Of a DNA stretch of 64,000 nt, positions 1 to 8,418 are shown piece by piece. A program made the position numbers and the translations under genes. Under the pieces are notes generated by a model. It saw only the letters and a list, made by a program, of their open reading frames with translations. It did not search any database and was not told the DNA's origin. Source of the stretch: Paenibacillus anaericanus (lineage in GTDB: Bacteria > Bacillota > Bacilli > Paenibacillales > Paenibacillaceae); assembly GCF_003994475.1 (NCBI RefSeq), contig NZ_RZNY01000009.1:123873-187872 (forward strand), in the 5' to 3' direction. The stretch's first letter is position 1, and every line of letters starts with the position of its first letter.

Positions 1-105
1 GCTTCCCTGAGATCAGAATCTCGAGTGAAGACAAGAAATAATATATCACTTTTCAAGAGTCATTGCAACATATATTTTATATTATTTTTATAATCACGCA
101 TCTCT

Positions 106-2226
106 TCAACCAACAAGCCTAGTAAGGAACTGTGATTCAAATACCCCGGCAGGTACTGGCTTACTGAATAAAAACCCTTGCCCCTCGTGGCAATTCTGCA
201 ACTTCAAAAATTCAAGTTGATCTTTACTCTCCACTCCCTCTGCCGTCACTTTAAGTTTTAGATGATGCGCCATTGTAGTGATTGTTGACACAATAGCAGC
301 GTCATTTCCATCGAGCATAACTTCCTTAACAAAGGAACGATCAATCTTGAGACGGTCAATAGGTAAGGTCTTCAAATAATAAAGTGAACTGTACCCTGTT
401 CCAAAGTCATCAATGCTGATATATAGCCCTAGACGCTTCAAGCTATGTAGTTGTTCAAATGCCGTATCAATATCAAAAGTCATAGTCTCTGTGATTTCAA
501 GCTCCAGATAACACGCCTCAAGCCCAACTTCCTTGAGGATCATGTCGACGCGATCAGCAAGGTTATACTGTCGGAATTGACGCATGGATAAATTAACAGA
601 TACACAGATAGGTTCATACCCTTCGTCTTGCCACTGCTTATTATGTTGGCATGCAGTCCTAAGCACCCATTCACCCAAAGGTACAATCAAGCCACTCTCT
701 TCGGCAAGCGGAATAAACTCTCCTGGAGAGAGTAGTCCTCTCGTTGGATGATTCCAGCGGACTAACGCTTCCATACCCACCGTGTTACCCGAATCAAGAC
801 TAACCTGTGGCTGAAATTCCAGGAAGAACTCTCCACGATCCAGCCCTTTACGCATATCGTTCTCCAGTTCCACTTTGGATTGAGTTCGTAATTTCATAGC
901 CGGTGTATATCGTATGAAATCTAAACCAAGCTCCTTAGCACTATGGACAGCCATGTCTGCATATTGAATGATTTGATCTACCGAGTCTCCGTCTTCCGGA
1001 AATATAGATAATCCCATACTGAGCGATATATGATATTCAGTCTTATCAATCATAACCGCTGGATTCACGGAACCCAATAGCTGCTCTGCTCTCATTTCTA
1101 CAGCTTCAACATCGCCATATCCAGGTATAACGATTGCAAATTCATCTTCCCCCATCCGATATATTACCTCAGACGGAGAGCATAAATCAGACAATCGTTC
1201 CCCCACTTCAGTAAGCAGCTTATCACCTGCGCTGTATCCAAGCGAATCATTAATTGCCTTGAACCGATTAATATTAATAACAGCCACACCTATCCGATTA
1301 GAACCTTCGCCACAAGATTCCAAACTCCCCCCTAAGCATTCCCTCATTTTACGCAAATTAGGTAGTCCGGTTAAATCATCATAATAGGCCATATGTTTCA
1401 TTTGAGCCTCGATAATTAGTTGCCCCTGAAATGGATCCTCGATAGTTAATTTATATACACCTTTCAATACAAAATAATAGGAAATACCCATGCACCATTC
1501 ACCAATTGCATGTTCCAAACCTGTTCCCAATGGGTCTACAAACGTTAGTAGAATATGTCCCAGCATCATGAATACTAATGCAGTTACTACCGTCAGAGCC
1601 GCAGCAGGACGCTCCTTGCGATGGATATACATAATTGCACAAATCCCCAAGCCATATAGAATAGGGATAGCTACCTGTGCAACTCGCTCGAAGACTCCAA
1701 TGCCATTCACCCCAAACAAAGTTGGGAGTTGTTTCTGATATATGTATAATATGAAGATTGTTCCTAAGTTAAGTACAGCCGCCCCCAGAAACACGAGTAC
1801 TTTATGTCTTTGTGATATTTCCCGATCCGGGAAACTAAAGATAAACAGCAATCCTAAGGCCCCTAACGCGTGTGAAAGTAGTAAGAACCACATAGATAAA
1901 CTATTATTCGGTTCAAAACCAAAAATATGAATACCACTAAAAGTAGCAATATGAAATACGTCCAAGGTTCCCAAAATAGAGAATAAAACAGCAGAATATA
2001 GTCGTCTTCCCGATAGATTGTTCGTGAACAATATCCACCCCTGAGCAAATACTGCAAATGACACCGCAACGCAAATAATACCTGCCAATAGATTCATCGC
2101 TTGAAGACTATTCGCACTAATAGATGCCCCATCCATTATAGCGGAAAGTCTGATCACGCCAAGCATCACTGTCAAACCAAGTATTCCCTGAATGATTGTT
2201 TTTCTTTTCTCTACCTTGATTTGCAT
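106..2226 (-). CDS. Membrane-anchored GGDEF/EAL protein, probable c-di-GMP phosphodiesterase
   Basis: 706 residues. Residues about 10-260 hold seven or eight hydrophobic segments forming an N-terminal membrane sensor region (MASE-like; exact family not identified). A GGDEF domain follows (about 275-440) and then an EAL domain (about 455-700). The cyclase signature reads RMGEDEF at 357-363, so the second Gly of GGDEF is Glu, which suggests the cyclase half is inactive or only binds GTP. The EAL half keeps EAL at 486-488, DDFGTGYSS, KIDRSF and TAEGVE, as expected for an active c-di-GMP phosphodiesterase. GGGGGA lies 6 nt before the ATG. It is monocistronic, with no partner gene visible. Activity is inferred from motifs. 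Confidence 0.9.
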   Translation of the reverse strand: MQIKVEKRKTIIQGILGLTVMLGVIRLSAIMDGASISANSLQAMNLLAGIICVAVSFAVFAQGWILFTNNLSGRRLYSAVLFSILGTLDVFHIATFSGIHIFGFEPNNSLSMWFLLLSHALGALGLLFIFSFPDREISQRHKVLVFLGAAVLNLGTIFILYIYQKQLPTLFGVNGIGVFERVAQVAIPILYGLGICAIMYIHRKERPAAALTVVTALVFMMLGHILLTFVDPLGTGLEHAIGEWCMGISYYFVLKGVYKLTIEDPFQGQLIIEAQMKHMAYYDDLTGLPNLRKMRECLGGSLESCGEGSNRIGVAVININRFKAINDSLGYSAGDKLLTEVGERLSDLCSPSEVIYRMGEDEFAIVIPGYGDVEAVEMRAEQLLGSVNPAVMIDKTEYHISLSMGLSIFPEDGDSVDQIIQYADMAVHSAKELGLDFIRYTPAMKLRTQSKVELENDMRKGLDRGEFFLEFQPQVSLDSGNTVGMEALVRWNHPTRGLLSPGEFIPLAEESGLIVPLGEWVLRTACQHNKQWQDEGYEPICVSVNLSMRQFRQYNLADRVDMILKEVGLEACYLELEITETMTFDIDTAFEQLHSLKRLGLYISIDDFGTGYSSLYYLKTLPIDRLKIDRSFVKEVMLDGNDAAIVSTITTMAHHLKLKVTAEGVESKDQLEFLKLQNCHEGQGFLFSKPVPAGVFESQFLTRLVG

Positions 2227-2353
2227 GTTATTTTCCCCCGGATGTATAAAAATACGTGATTAGCTAATATACGAATTCAACATTATTCTGCTATTTCCTC
2301 CTTCCTTATCGAAAAATACAATAGTTCGCAAAGTTTTGTCGGAAATTTAGATC

Positions 2354-2387
2354 AAAAAAAGCCCGGAGTATTTCCCGGACTTTTTTT
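2354..2387. terminator. Rho-independent terminator downstream of the aldolase gene
   Basis: An inverted repeat (GTCCGGGAAA / GCCCGGAG-type stem) is bounded by A7 on the left and T7 on the right. It can work in both directions and mainly ends the minus-strand aldolase transcript, whose stop is 9 nt away. Confidence 0.85.
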
Positions 2388-2395
2388 GTTAGATC

Positions 2396-3355
2396 TTATT
2401 TTTTGTCAAAATTCACTTCAGGGGTCGTCATTTTATCAAAAAAGTCAACTGCTTTATCTTTGTCCGCTGAAGAGCGCAGTGCCATAGCCGAACGTGGATG
2501 CTCGTCTAATGTTCCTGTGATCATGTAAGGAATAATATATCCCCACTCCTCTTTCTCACGAAGAGGAATTAGAAGCTCTTCAAGCACTCCAAGAATCGGT
2601 CTAAGCTTGTAGTTCGTATTCTTCAAATGAGTTACCAACAACTCAGTAGGACAGTTACCAGCCGCGCGGCCCATACCATAAACGGATGCATCAAGGAGTT
2701 CAACTCCATGATCAACTGCTACGAGTGTATTGGAGAATGCCAGCTGCATATTGTTGTGAGTATGCACACCTAAGCGTTTGTTAGGCAAATGGGTTTTGAA
2801 TTTCTCAACTAAATACTGCATATCTTTATAATCGAGACTTCCATAGGAATCCACGATATAAACTACATCTACGACGCTCTCTTTGATCATCTCAAAAGCT
2901 TCGATTAATTCATTCTCCATGACATTGGACAACGCCATAATATTAATCGTTGTTTCATAACCAAGATCATGAAACACTTGTACAAGTTGAAGGGCCTTGT
3001 CCACATCTTTAATGTAGCAAGCAACTCGAATCAGATCGAGCATACTTTCACTACGTGGTAGAATGTCGTTCTCGTCTACCCGGCCGATGTCTACCAATGC
3101 TGACAACTTCGTATGACCCTTCTGCGGTATAACCTTACGCAAGAAATCATCGTCTAGAAATCTCCAAGGTCCAGCGTCTTCTGCACCCTTGAGTAGTTTA
3201 GGACTATTCTTATATCCAATTTCCATATAATCCACACTAGCTTCATTCAAGCCAGCATATAATTTTTGTACAAATTCCACACTGAAGTCCCAGTTATTAA
3301 CCAAGCCACCATCGCGAATAGTACAATCTACAATTTTACTCTGATTTATTTTCAT
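2396..3355 (-). CDS. HMGL-type aldolase (DRE-TIM metallolyase family) of unknown substrate
   Basis: 319 residues from the chosen ATG. A longer reading from 3394 adds 13 residues but has a poor ribosome site, whereas GGAGAGG precedes the ATG at 3355. The N-terminal DCTIRDGG motif and the later HTHNN motif are the metal-binding and catalytic signatures of the HMG-CoA lyase / isopropylmalate synthase / 4-hydroxy-2-oxovalerate aldolase superfamily. The protein lacks the C-terminal regulatory domain of LeuA and the communication domain of MhpE-type aldolases. It is a lone gene with a terminator behind it, so the substrate cannot be inferred. Confidence 0.75.
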   Translation of the reverse strand: MKINQSKIVDCTIRDGGLVNNWDFSVEFVQKLYAGLNEASVDYMEIGYKNSPKLLKGAEDAGPWRFLDDDFLRKVIPQKGHTKLSALVDIGRVDENDILPRSESMLDLIRVACYIKDVDKALQLVQVFHDLGYETTINIMALSNVMENELIEAFEMIKESVVDVVYIVDSYGSLDYKDMQYLVEKFKTHLPNKRLGVHTHNNMQLAFSNTLVAVDHGVELLDASVYGMGRAAGNCPTELLVTHLKNTNYKLRPILGVLEELLIPLREKEEWGYIIPYMITGTLDEHPRSAMALRSSADKDKAVDFFDKMTTPEVNFDKK

Positions 3356-3435
3356 TTCTATCGATCCCTCTCCATCTTTTGTTGTTCTATCCATCTTACT
3401 TGAATCGAAATCAAAAAGTAAAGTATATATTAGCC

Positions 3436-3449
3436 GTGATGTACATCAC
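3436..3449. promoter_or_regulatory. Fnr-type site upstream of feoA
   Basis: GTGATGTACATCAC is a perfect palindrome and fits the Bacillus Fnr/Crp consensus TGTGA-N6-TCACA with one mismatch. Its centre (3442.5) lies about 41.5 bp before the start predicted from the -10 at 3472-3477, the classic class II activator position. Confidence 0.6.
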
Positions 3450-3468
3450 AGTACAGCGATCTTCATCA

Positions 3469-3477
3469 TGATATATT
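3469..3477 (+). promoter_or_regulatory. Extended -10 promoter of feoAB
   Basis: TGATATATT is an extended -10 element (TG-n-TATATT) with no good -35, which fits an activator-dependent promoter served by the Fnr-type site 41 bp upstream. The predicted start is near 3484. Confidence 0.5.
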
Positions 3478-3492
3478 ACAACTAATTCTAAT

Positions 3493-3507
3493 TGAGATTG
3501 ATTATCA
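3493..3507. promoter_or_regulatory. Fur box in the feoAB leader
   Basis: TGAGATTGATTATCA matches the 7-1-7 Fur consensus TGATAATnATTATCA at all but two positions. It lies about 10-24 nt downstream of the predicted start, so iron-loaded Fur could block transcription of the ferrous iron uptake operon. Confidence 0.65.
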
Positions 3508-3587
3508 ATATCTTTAATCCCACATATATTACACAAGTTAAAATACACCAAAAAAATTTACTTCATTATAATAGGAGGATTTGAGCC

Positions 3588-3815
3588 ATGATGATTTCTT
3601 TGAAAGAGTTAAAGCCGAACGAGACGGGCGTAATTAAAAGTATTGGAGGCAGTCGCCCGATTCGCAGAAGGCTAATGGATATGGGAATCACTCCTGGAGC
3701 CCAGATTATTATGAGAAAAGTTGCCCCACTTGGCGATCCTATTGAAATTAATATACGTGGTTATGAACTCAGTATCAGAAAAGCGGAAGCCGACCAGATT
3801 ACAGTAGAAAAATAA
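3588..3815 (+). CDS. feoA: FeoA, SH3-like ferrous iron transport accessory protein
   Basis: 75 residues, the usual FeoA length, with the conserved core RRRLMDMGITPG and the C-terminal IRGYELSIRKAEA strand. It is a cytosolic partner needed for FeoB-mediated Fe(II) uptake. AGGAGG precedes the start; a second in-frame ATG follows at once. feoB begins 29 nt downstream, so the two are cotranscribed. The upstream region carries a candidate Fnr site and a Fur box, which suggests expression when oxygen and iron are low. Confidence 0.93.
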   Translation: MMISLKELKPNETGVIKSIGGSRPIRRRLMDMGITPGAQIIMRKVAPLGDPIEINIRGYELSIRKAEADQITVEK

Positions 3816-3844
3816 AGAATAATTTTGTAGAGGATGGGTGACAG

Positions 3845-5902
3845 ATGAGTTATCGGTTTGCTTTGGCAGGAAATCCTAACAGCGGTAAAACTACACTATT
3901 CAATAACCTAACAGGTAACAATGCACACGTTGGTAACTGGCCTGGAGTGACCGTTGAACGAAGAGAAGGAAAGTGCAAGAAGTCAACTGAAAATATAGTC
4001 ATCATTGATTTACCCGGTATATACTCCCTATCTCCCTACACTCCTGAGGAAATCGTCGCCCGTGATTTTCTGACAAACGATAAGCCCGATGTCATTATCA
4101 ACATCGTAGATGCTACCAATATTGAACGTAATTTATATTTAACTACACAGTTATTAGAACTTGGTATACCTACTATTATTGCCCTCAATATGATGGATGA
4201 AGTGGAGCTGCGTGGTGATAGAATTGATGTTGTCAATTTGGAGAAACAACTGGGAGTACCTGTTGTCCCGATCACCGCTTCAAAAAACCAGGGAATCGAA
4301 GAACTTCTGAATAGAGCCCTTTCCTTTGATAAAGACCACCCTCTTACTACTAAGAACGCTCTGGAAAACACCAAAATATGCGACACAATACAAGAAATTA
4401 GCGAATTGTTAGCAGCAGGTGGATATACGAACACACTATATTATGCGATCAAGTTAATTGAAAGAGATGAGCAGATTAAGGACACTTTAAAGTTAAATCC
4501 ATCCTTGAACTTATCCATCGATAAGGCTATCGCTCGAGCAGAACATCAATCCGGTGAAGAAATCGAAATGCTAATCGCAGATTTGCGTTACCAATACATA
4601 ACGGAAGCGATCTCCGAACATGTTCAAAAAGGAAAAACAGCAGGAGAACTTACCTTTTCTGATAAAGTCGATAAAATAGTCACCCACAGAATTTTAGGAT
4701 TACCTATTTTTTTCCTCATTATGTATTTAGTCTTTGAAATTGCTGTTGGTACTATTGGAGCTTGGATTGTAGATCCCTTTGGAGCCTTTCTAACCGAAAC
4801 ATTACCCGAAGTCGTAACAAACTTTCTGATTTGGGCCGGAGCATCGGACGCTATCCAAAGCCTTGTTGTAGGTGGTGTTCTTACAGGTGTCGGAAATGTC
4901 TTGTCCTTCTTGCCACAGATTGTGCTACTCTTCTTGTGTCTGTCCATTCTGGAAGATGTCGGCTATATGGCAAGAGTAGCCTTTGTTATGGATAGAATAT
5001 TCCGTTATTTCGGACTCTCAGGCAAAGCATTTGTACCTTTACTTATGGGATATGGATGCTCCGTTCCAGCTATCATGGCTACACGAACCTTAGAAGATGT
5101 TAAAAGCCGACGTCTGGCCATTACTGTGATGCCATTTATGTCATGTAGTGCAAAACTACCTGTCTATGCTGTATTTGCTGGCGCATTCTTTACTGCTCAC
5201 CAAGGTCTGGTTATGTTCACCCTTTACTCTCTTGGTATTCTCATTGCAATGCTCTCATGTCTTCTATTAAATAAAACCGTGTTACGAGGTGATGCTGCTC
5301 CTTTCGTAATGGAACTCCCTCCATACCGTATCCCAACTTTAAAAGCTACGACTACGCATACTTGGGAAAAAGCGAAGGGCTATGTTGTTAAAGTAGGAAC
5401 AATACTTCTCTCCATGACCGTTGTAATCTGGTTTCTTCAATCCTTCAACTTTTCACTACAATTAGTTGATAATTCTTCCGAAAGTATTTTCGGTTCTATT
5501 GGGAGTGCGATTGCCCCGATTTTTGCCTGGAATGGATTCGGCTTCATTAAGGGTACAACGATAGCTCATTGGCAGATTGGTGCAGCTCTACTTACCGGTT
5601 TAATCGCTAAGGAAGCCGTAGTAAGCACACTGGGCATTTTGTATATTAATGATGGTGGGGAACAATTGACTAGTGCATTAAGTACCGCGCTTCAGGCACA
5701 CTTTACCCCATTAGCGGCTTTCTCTGCTATTGTCTTTGTCTTACTCTATGCTCCATGTGTCGCTGCCATCGCTACGGCAAAGAAAGAGTTAAATTCATGG
5801 AAGTGGACCCTGTTCACCGTTGCCTACCAGTGTGGTGCAGCATGGCTAATTTCGATGATCATTTATCAAGTGGGATATTGGCTGGGCATCGGACTTGTTT
5901 AG
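3845..5902 (+). CDS. feoB: FeoB, ferrous iron transporter with N-terminal GTPase
   Basis: 685 residues. The N-terminal GTPase shows G1 GNPNSGKTT (9-17), the G2 region GNWPGVTVE, G3 DLPG and G4 NMMD. A helical insertion of about 100 residues is followed from about residue 275 by the polytopic membrane part, which contains two gate regions with conserved Cys (GYGCSVPAIMATRT and the LYAPCVAAIATA segment). It carries Fe(II) across the cytoplasmic membrane. The start has GGATGG-GTGA upstream. feoA precedes it and a short Cys-rich partner gene follows, forming a complete feoAB plus partner unit. Confidence 0.96.
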   Translation: MSYRFALAGNPNSGKTTLFNNLTGNNAHVGNWPGVTVERREGKCKKSTENIVIIDLPGIYSLSPYTPEEIVARDFLTNDKPDVIINIVDATNIERNLYLTTQLLELGIPTIIALNMMDEVELRGDRIDVVNLEKQLGVPVVPITASKNQGIEELLNRALSFDKDHPLTTKNALENTKICDTIQEISELLAAGGYTNTLYYAIKLIERDEQIKDTLKLNPSLNLSIDKAIARAEHQSGEEIEMLIADLRYQYITEAISEHVQKGKTAGELTFSDKVDKIVTHRILGLPIFFLIMYLVFEIAVGTIGAWIVDPFGAFLTETLPEVVTNFLIWAGASDAIQSLVVGGVLTGVGNVLSFLPQIVLLFLCLSILEDVGYMARVAFVMDRIFRYFGLSGKAFVPLLMGYGCSVPAIMATRTLEDVKSRRLAITVMPFMSCSAKLPVYAVFAGAFFTAHQGLVMFTLYSLGILIAMLSCLLLNKTVLRGDAAPFVMELPPYRIPTLKATTTHTWEKAKGYVVKVGTILLSMTVVIWFLQSFNFSLQLVDNSSESIFGSIGSAIAPIFAWNGFGFIKGTTIAHWQIGAALLTGLIAKEAVVSTLGILYINDGGEQLTSALSTALQAHFTPLAAFSAIVFVLLYAPCVAAIATAKKELNSWKWTLFTVAYQCGAAWLISMIIYQVGYWLGIGLV

Positions 5903-5951
5903 TTAGCCATCTTTATGCGACCTCTAGAATCACATTTTGAGGAGGGAGATT

Positions 5952-6113
5952 ATGATAGATTTTCTAATTATTATCCTGCTAGCTGGCATTATTGGATTTA
6001 CTGTATGGCGTTCTATTAAAAAACGCAAATCAGGTGGTGGAGGCTGTGCTGGGTGCAGTGGTTCGTGTGCAGAGTTTAGCGCATGCGATATCAAGGAACC
6101 TAAAGGAAAGTAA
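5952..6113 (+). CDS. FeoB-associated Cys-rich membrane protein
   Basis: 53 residues. One N-terminal membrane helix (about 3-19) is followed by a basic stretch (RSIKKRKS), a Gly run and a Cys cluster CAGCSGSC plus a fourth Cys near residue 45. This architecture matches the small FeoB-associated Cys-rich proteins found after feoB in Firmicutes, a functional stand-in for FeoC. GGAGGGAG lies 6 nt before the ATG. It is the last gene of the feo operon and is followed at once by a terminator. Its role (iron or Fe-S binding, FeoB stability) is not established. Confidence 0.85.
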   Translation: MIDFLIIILLAGIIGFTVWRSIKKRKSGGGGCAGCSGSCAEFSACDIKEPKGK

Positions 6114-6130
6114 AGCTGAAATTCTGGACT

Positions 6131-6168
6131 AAAAAAGGTCGGGCAGTGATTCTGCTCGACCTTTCTTT
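6131..6168. terminator. Terminator between the feo operon and a convergent kinase gene
   Basis: AGGTCGGGCAG pairs with CTGCTCGACCT across a 5-nt loop, with A6 before and TTTCTTT after. It serves both converging transcripts. Confidence 0.85.
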
Positions 6169-6183
6169 GCATGTTATACAACC

Positions 6184-7302
6184 TTATAACCTCTCTCCAA
6201 CCATCGGAAGAGTAATCACAAAAACAGTCCCCATACCTTTCGTACTATCCACAGTTATATCTCCCCGATGATTCTTAATAATTCGGTAACTGACCGATAA
6301 TCCTAAGCCTGTACCATTTTCTTTCGTTGTGAAGAAAGGATCAAACAACCGATTCATCAAAGCCTTATCCATACCATTCCCATTATCTTGAATTATGATA
6401 TTAACGAATTCCCCATCAGGCTGTGTTGAAATAGCAATGATCCCCCCATGATCATCCTCTATCTCCTCAATCGCTTCCATCGCATTCTTGATAATATTCA
6501 GAATCACCTGCTTGATCTGTTTCGTATCTATCGAGACATTCAGCACCCTATCTTCCTGGAGGTTCAGAATCACCTCACAGTTCTTCATCAGAGCCTCACT
6601 CTCTGTAAGAAGTACAGCTTCCTTTAGTAGGGTTGAGATATCAACAATGCTCTTCAGCGGAACAGTGGGCTTCGATGAATTAAGAAATTCATGAATAATA
6701 TCGTTGGCACGATCGATTTCCGCCAAAATAATCCGTGCATATTCATCTCTACCCAGTTGAATGAGATGAGGACGTAAAAGCTGGATGAATCCACGAATTG
6801 AAGTCAAAGGATTACGAATCTCATGAGCAATCGCCGCTGATATTTTACCGAGCATTGCCAGTTTATCATTATGGTAGGCCGTTTGTTCGATTCGTTTAAA
6901 ATCGGTAACGTCCTTAACACTTAATAAAAAGTCTCCATCCATCTGATCACCGTAGGTAATTGTAATAAGCCAATTTCTTCCGTACTCATCAACAAACTCA
7001 TGAAACTTCTTGCTATAAAGAAATGTTTCTCGATATAGTTGTACAACCTTTCTCTTCAGAAAACGACTAAGATGCGGATGACGGAGTACCTGTAATAAGT
7101 TACAACCAATCAGTGACTGCCCTGGTAAATCAATTAATTTAGCCATCTCTACATTGATAAAGGTAAGAATCCCATCGCTGTCAAACAGTATAATTCCACT
7201 ATCTAGGTGTTGCAGCACATTTTCATACTTATTTTTTACAAGCTGGGTCGATTGGTACGCTTTCACAGACTGAAGCAATGTTTCTTGGAATTCACTCAAC
7301 AA
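6184..7302 (-). CDS. PAS-domain sensor histidine kinase (sporulation-kinase-like)
   Basis: About 372 residues. A PAS domain (about 35-140) is followed by a HisKA domain with the phosphorylation motif AHEIRNPLTSIRGF, then an HATPase domain with N box NIIKNAMEA, G1 DNGNGMD and G2 GTGLGLS. No membrane segment is seen, so it is probably cytoplasmic. This layout resembles the KinA/KinE-type kinases feeding the Spo0A phosphorelay; no response regulator lies next to it. The start is taken as a TTG at 7302 because AGGGGGA sits 8 nt before it; an in-frame TTG 21 nt upstream lacks a ribosome site. Confidence 0.82.
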   Translation of the reverse strand: MLSEFQETLLQSVKAYQSTQLVKNKYENVLQHLDSGIILFDSDGILTFINVEMAKLIDLPGQSLIGCNLLQVLRHPHLSRFLKRKVVQLYRETFLYSKKFHEFVDEYGRNWLITITYGDQMDGDFLLSVKDVTDFKRIEQTAYHNDKLAMLGKISAAIAHEIRNPLTSIRGFIQLLRPHLIQLGRDEYARIILAEIDRANDIIHEFLNSSKPTVPLKSIVDISTLLKEAVLLTESEALMKNCEVILNLQEDRVLNVSIDTKQIKQVILNIIKNAMEAIEEIEDDHGGIIAISTQPDGEFVNIIIQDNGNGMDKALMNRLFDPFFTTKENGTGLGLSVSYRIIKNHRGDITVDSTKGMGTVFVITLPMVGERL

Positions 7303-7508
7303 ATCGGTTCCCCCTCTTCCCAAAAATGAGCTTGTCCGATAATTATGTACGAGGCAATTAATTACATTCCCTCAAATAATAATTTCGCAATCAATGTAAG
7401 CGGACACCATGAGATTATCACTTATAATCATAGTAAAGTTTTCCAAATTTCGTCAATCAGAGATACTGTCGAAAAAAGTGGGATCATCACTAATCATCAT
7501 AATTTCCA

Positions 7509-7542
7509 CAAAAAAAAGAAAATAGCCCTCCTGAGGAGAGCT
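7509..7542 (-). terminator. Terminator of the zinc-ribbon protein gene
   Basis: On the minus strand AGCTCTCC-TCAG-GAGGGCT is followed by a T-rich run ending in T8. It lies 14 nt after the stop of the gene at 7556. A TGTCGAA 0A-box-like heptamer occurs nearby at 7467-7473 but is too short to rely on. Confidence 0.75.
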
Positions 7543-7555
7543 TTTATAACACATT

Positions 7556-7972
7556 TCATCCCTTGCTATTGTTATGTTGCAGTTTCATTCTTCTCCTACT
7601 CATTACGGCAAGTCGTTTCTTGAGCTCATTTTCCCATTTCGTATCTTTAATAAATTTAGCCACCGTAAGCAGATCTAACGACATATCTATTTGACTCTGC
7701 ACAATATCAATCGGATCCTCATCTTCACGATTCACACAATTCCCAAAAATTGATTCCTCATCTTCCATAACAAAATCCTGGAAGTCAATCTCTGATACTC
7801 CATCTCCATGAGCATACTCCGCTAAGATTTCGTATTCGTTCTCCACTTTATAATGAACCTCAACCCGATTACACACCGGACAAAAAAGTAGGGGAACATT
7901 ATGGACTTGCGTACGATAATGCTTCAAAGTTCCCTTCGTCCCCACCATACTTGCACCACAGCAAAAACTCAT
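7556..7972 (-). CDS. Hypothetical zinc-ribbon-like protein
   Basis: 138 residues, not assigned to a named family. FCCGAS near the start and FCPVC near residue 30 supply paired cysteines that could form a zinc ribbon. The middle is strongly acidic (EDEESIFG, NREDEDPID) and the C-terminus is helical and basic (KKRLAVMSRRRMKLQ). GAGAGGG lies before the ATG. It stands alone, divergent from the region with the peroxiredoxin remnant. A DNA- or protein-binding regulatory role is possible but unproven. Confidence 0.6.
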   Translation of the reverse strand: MSFCCGASMVGTKGTLKHYRTQVHNVPLLFCPVCNRVEVHYKVENEYEILAEYAHGDGVSEIDFQDFVMEDEESIFGNCVNREDEDPIDIVQSQIDMSLDLLTVAKFIKDTKWENELKKRLAVMSRRRMKLQHNNSKG

Positions 7973-8140
7973 TCCCCATCACCCTCTCCGAATTCTGCTC
8001 ACAGGAACCACGGCCTTATATCTTATAGAACTTCCTATAATTTATTCGAGACCCTTACCTCAAATTCCTTTGGAAAAATTTAAAATCGACATTAATGCAA
8101 ACTTTGAGCTAAAAGGACCAAATTATGAAAGTCTGGGGCA

Positions 8141-8188
8141 AAAGGCCCCCTGTATTGGCAAGGTGTATTTGCCAGTCAGAGGGCCTTT
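8141..8188 (-). terminator. Long hairpin downstream of leuB and the peroxiredoxin remnant
   Basis: AAAGGCCC and GGGCCTTT form the outer stem; TGGCAA and TTGCCA form an inner stem. On the minus strand the hairpin is followed by a short TTTT. It probably ends transcripts coming from leuB. The 446 nt between 7973 and 8418 otherwise hold only the remnant and the palindrome listed separately. Confidence 0.5.
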
Positions 8189-8237
8189 CAATACATATTA
8201 CTGAATTATGAGTTCAGGTTCTTCTGACCTGGTTCAA

Positions 8238-8315
8238 TTAGAGAATACCATAGTCACCTGTTACGACCGCCATATTAATATCAGGAGCGGGCATTCCAAC
8301 TAAACGTTCTGCCAT
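8238..8315 (-). pseudogene. Truncated 5' end of a peroxiredoxin (AhpC/TSA) gene
   Basis: A 25-codon reading frame starts MAERLVGMPAPDI and continues to TGD, which resembles the start of bacillary 2-Cys peroxiredoxins (typically MAERLVGKPAPDF). It diverges after about residue 21 and stops. GAAGAGGG lies 7 nt before the ATG, so the translation start is intact, but no catalytic FVCPTE-type region exists in any frame before the next gene. This looks like a deletion remnant. Identification rests on about 20 residues, so it could be coincidental or a decoy leader. Confidence 0.5.
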
Positions 8316-8380
8316 TAAAAATCCCTCTTCAAATGTTAGCATTCACATATATCAAAGTCAATATTATAGTAATTTCATTA

Positions 8381-8395
8381 TTAGAGTAACTCTAA
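8381..8395. promoter_or_regulatory. 7-1-7 palindrome resembling a PerR/Fur-family operator
   Basis: TTAGAGTAACTCTAA is a perfect 7-1-7 inverted repeat, the geometry used by PerR, Fur and Zur. It agrees with the PerR consensus at 10 of 14 positions and lies 66 nt upstream of the peroxiredoxin remnant start. Confidence 0.35.
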
Positions 8396-8418
8396 ATACG
8401 AATTACTTATAAATTGTC

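Noticed and set aside
7345-7623. 92-residue plus-strand ORF between the kinase and zinc-ribbon genes
   Set aside because: It overlaps the terminator and end of the zinc-ribbon gene and has no ribosome site.
8316-8361. TTGACT-N17-TAACAT promoter before the peroxiredoxin remnant
   Set aside because: The predicted start would fall inside the ribosome site (8323-8330), leaving no usable leader, so it was not called.
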